A DNA stretch of 64,000 nucleotides from Culturomica sp. (lineage in GTDB: Bacteria > Bacteroidota > Bacteroidia > Bacteroidales > Marinifilaceae), in contig JAISVB010000069.1 in the NCBI GenBank assembly GCA_031271755.1, forward strand, positions 1 to 64,000, read 5' to 3'. Of this stretch, positions 62,381-64,000 are shown piece after piece. The notes below the pieces were generated by a model, which was given only the letters and a program-made list of their open reading frames with translations, ran no database searches and was not told the origin of the DNA. How positions within the stretch are numbered: the stretch's first letter is position 1; each line of letters starts with the position of its first letter. The position numbers were made by a program, and so were the translations under genes.

Positions 62381-63526
62381 ATGAAAAAGTATTTTTTATT
62401 TTTGGCTATGGTAGCTGTGTTGGCCGGATGCAAGGAGCATACCGCCGGTATCGTGGTGTCGGTTTCCAATCCGGCTGAAACAGCCCGGGATCAGGAAACC
62501 GTATCGGTCTCTTGGGAATCTTTGACAGCGTTGGATTCGTCGATTACACCGGAAACCGTTGTTGTCCGGGATGCAAACAAACAGGAGTTGCCTTCCCAGG
62601 TACTGTTCCGGGGGATGGAAAAGCCGCAGGAACTGATCTTTCAGGCTTCGTTGGCAGCGAACGGCGCAGCGGATTTTCACATTGAAAAAGGAGTTCGTTC
62701 AACTTACGAACCCAAAGTATTCGGTCGGTTGGTGCCGGAACGCAAAGATGATTTTGCCTGGGAAAACAACAAGATCGCTTTCCGGATCTACGGCCCGGCG
62801 CTGGAGGCTACCGGGGAGATCAGCAACGGAATAGACGTGTGGGTAAAATCCACCGATAAGTTGATAGTGAATGCCTGGTATAAAACCGACGACTACCACA
62901 GAGACTACGGTGAGGGGCTGGATTGTTACAAGGTGGGGCGTACCCTGGGAGCGGGAGCGTTGGCGCCTTATGTCAACGGACAATTGGTGCTGGGAAATAA
63001 CTTTACGCACTCCGAAGTGTTGGACAACGGCCCGTTGCGCCTGACCTTCCGTTTGGTTTATGCGCCTTACAAGGTCGGGGAGAACCAAGTGACCGAGACC
63101 CGTACCTTTACGCTGGACGCCAATACCCATTTTAACCGGGTGGAGGTGACGTATGAAAACGCTCCTGCGGGGATGGAAGTGGCCGCCGGTATTGTTTTGC
63201 GGAAGGGACCCGGCCAGCTTATGCAGGATGCGGCTGCCGGAACCATTGCTTACTGGGAACCGCGGAACAACGACAACGATATGGACAACGGGCATACGGC
63301 CATCGGCGTGATCTTCCCCGGCGGTGCTGTCGGGACGATGGAGCAGGAGGGGCATTTGCTGATGACCAAAACATACGGCGTTCCGTTTGTATACTATTGC
63401 GGAGCCGGCTGGAGCAAAGGCGGCGTAGCTTCTGCAGAAGAGTGGTCTCAACAGGTAACCCGGGCAGGTGTCAGCGTGAACCGTCCGCTGGAAGTAAAAT
63501 TGGCGTCGCCGGCCGCTGTCAAATAA
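62381..63526 (+). CDS. DUF4861 lipoprotein
   Basis: The 381-residue protein has a lipoprotein signal (MKKYFLFLAMVAVLAGC). It continues with SNPAETARDQETVSVSW, FGRLVPERKDDFAWENNKIAFRIYGPAL (about 116), DYHRDYGEGLDCYKVGRTLGAGA (about 168) and YYCGAGWSKGG (about 345), the pattern of DUF4861. This family is usually encoded with uronate-lyase pathways in Bacteroidota and is proposed to act on unsaturated uronates. The His, Asp and Glu in DYHRDYGEG look like an active or metal site, but no activity can be assigned from sequence alone. Confidence 0.8.
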   Translation: MKKYFLFLAMVAVLAGCKEHTAGIVVSVSNPAETARDQETVSVSWESLTALDSSITPETVVVRDANKQELPSQVLFRGMEKPQELIFQASLAANGAADFHIEKGVRSTYEPKVFGRLVPERKDDFAWENNKIAFRIYGPALEATGEISNGIDVWVKSTDKLIVNAWYKTDDYHRDYGEGLDCYKVGRTLGAGALAPYVNGQLVLGNNFTHSEVLDNGPLRLTFRLVYAPYKVGENQVTETRTFTLDANTHFNRVEVTYENAPAGMEVAAGIVLRKGPGQLMQDAAAGTIAYWEPRNNDNDMDNGHTAIGVIFPGGAVGTMEQEGHLLMTKTYGVPFVYYCGAGWSKGGVASAEEWSQQVTRAGVSVNRPLEVKLASPAAVK

Positions 63527-63548
63527 CGATCACAAAAACAGCAACACC

Positions 63549-64000
63549 ATGAGTAAGGTAATTACATTCGGAGAGATCATGTTGCGTTTGGCCGCTCCGG
63601 GTTATCTGCGTTTTTCGCAAGCGAAAGAGTTCACGGCGACTTTCGGAGGAGGAGAGGCCAATGTAGCGGTATCCTTGGCCAATTACGGAATACCGGTGGA
63701 TTTTATCACCCGGTTGCCGGAAAATGACATCGCCCGCAGTTGCGTAATGGATCTGAAAAAATACGGCGTAGGCACCTCCTCCATTGTATACGGGGGCGAA
63801 CGTTTGGGGATCTATTTTCTGGAAACCGGCGCGGTGGCCAGAGCCAGCAAAGTGGTATACGACCGGGCGCACTCCTCCATCGCCGACATCAAACCCGGCA
63901 TGATCGACTGGGAGAAAGTATTTAAAGGAGCCAATTGGTTTCATTGGACCGGCATTACCCCTGCTTTGTCGCAAGGGGCTGCGGACGTGTGCATAGAGGC
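63549..64000 (+). CDS. kdgK: 2-keto-3-deoxygluconate kinase (partial, cut by window end)
   Basis: The visible 150 residues begin SKVITFGEIMLRLAAPGYLRFSQAKEF, the PfkB/KdgK N-terminus, with FGGGEANVAVSLANYG at about 32 and RASKVVYDRAHSSI at about 98. It would phosphorylate KDG to KDPG, the step after KduD. Its C-terminal GAGD motif lies beyond the window. It follows the DUF4861 gene by 22 bp. Confidence 0.9.
   Translation, partial: MSKVITFGEIMLRLAAPGYLRFSQAKEFTATFGGGEANVAVSLANYGIPVDFITRLPENDIARSCVMDLKKYGVGTSSIVYGGERLGIYFLETGAVARASKVVYDRAHSSIADIKPGMIDWEKVFKGANWFHWTGITPALSQGAADVCIE

Noticed and set aside
1..64000. CRISPR array, prophage, rRNA operon, complete insertion sequence
   Set aside because: No regularly spaced repeats, phage structural genes, rRNA sequence or transposase were seen.

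Overview
The window is a stretch of chromosome from a member of the Bacteroidales (Bacteroidota). The evidence is the repeated promoter -7 motif TAnnTTTG placed just upstream of start codons, a type V (FimA/Mfa) fimbrial operon, HdrABC-like genes, a GH95 enzyme, FadL-type and DUF1573 proteins, a DPP5-like peptidase, and Bacteroidales-type housekeeping proteins (PNPase, ProS, MiaB, RecA). I cannot name the genus. Coding density is high. Most of the window has moderate GC content, apart from a clearly AT-richer island at about 37.0-43.0 kb.

Layout. 0-9.7 kb: tRNA-Ser, a DUF308 membrane protein, an AddB-like nuclease, a remnant of a type I methylase (hsdM), a fumarylacetoacetase-fold protein without its metal ligands, TrmH- and MiaB-type RNA modification enzymes, a FadL-like porin and a repeat-rich Tyr/Trp/His lipoprotein. 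9.8-19.5 kb: proS-mutY, a DUF4369 lipoprotein, the hisS-hutH-GH95 run and an NlpC/P60 peptidase. 19.5-25.3 kb: a four-gene type V pilus operon (major fimbrillin, Mfa2-like anchor, two paralogous minor subunits, one carrying a 280-residue extra domain). 25.5-31.8 kb: two DUF1573 proteins, a 185-nt palindromic element, rpsO, pnp and pdxA. 31.8-36.8 kb: a five-gene Hdr/Qmo-like electron-transfer operon.

36.5-43.1 kb is the accessory zone. A hicAB toxin-antitoxin pair lies between two 408-bp direct copies of the 5' end of the hdrC-like gene. A nested hairpin of about 209 nt follows. Then come four or five lipoproteins or secreted proteins resembling LPP20/FlgP and FlgO/CsgG families, then small gene remnants.

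43.1-46.7 kb is a galactose operon (galM, sugar MFS transporter, galK). 46.8-53.2 kb: rmlD-like reductase, a DnaQ-type exonuclease, MscS, argS, a flavin-reductase-like lipoprotein, a PHP phosphatase and an inositol-phosphatase-family enzyme. 53.3-58.1 kb (minus strand): an M49-like metallopeptidase, a DPP5-like serine peptidase and recA. 58.3 kb to the end: a secreted metallophosphatase, then a LacI-family regulator leading a ketouronate pathway (kduI, kduD-like, DUF4861, kdgK cut by the window edge), which would feed unsaturated uronates from pectin or similar polymers into KDG metabolism.

Translation starts were chosen by eye from protein family starts and from the position of TAnnTTTG motifs. 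In several genes the motif lies downstream of the longest-ORF start and so excludes it. No alignments, profile searches or folding calculations were run.
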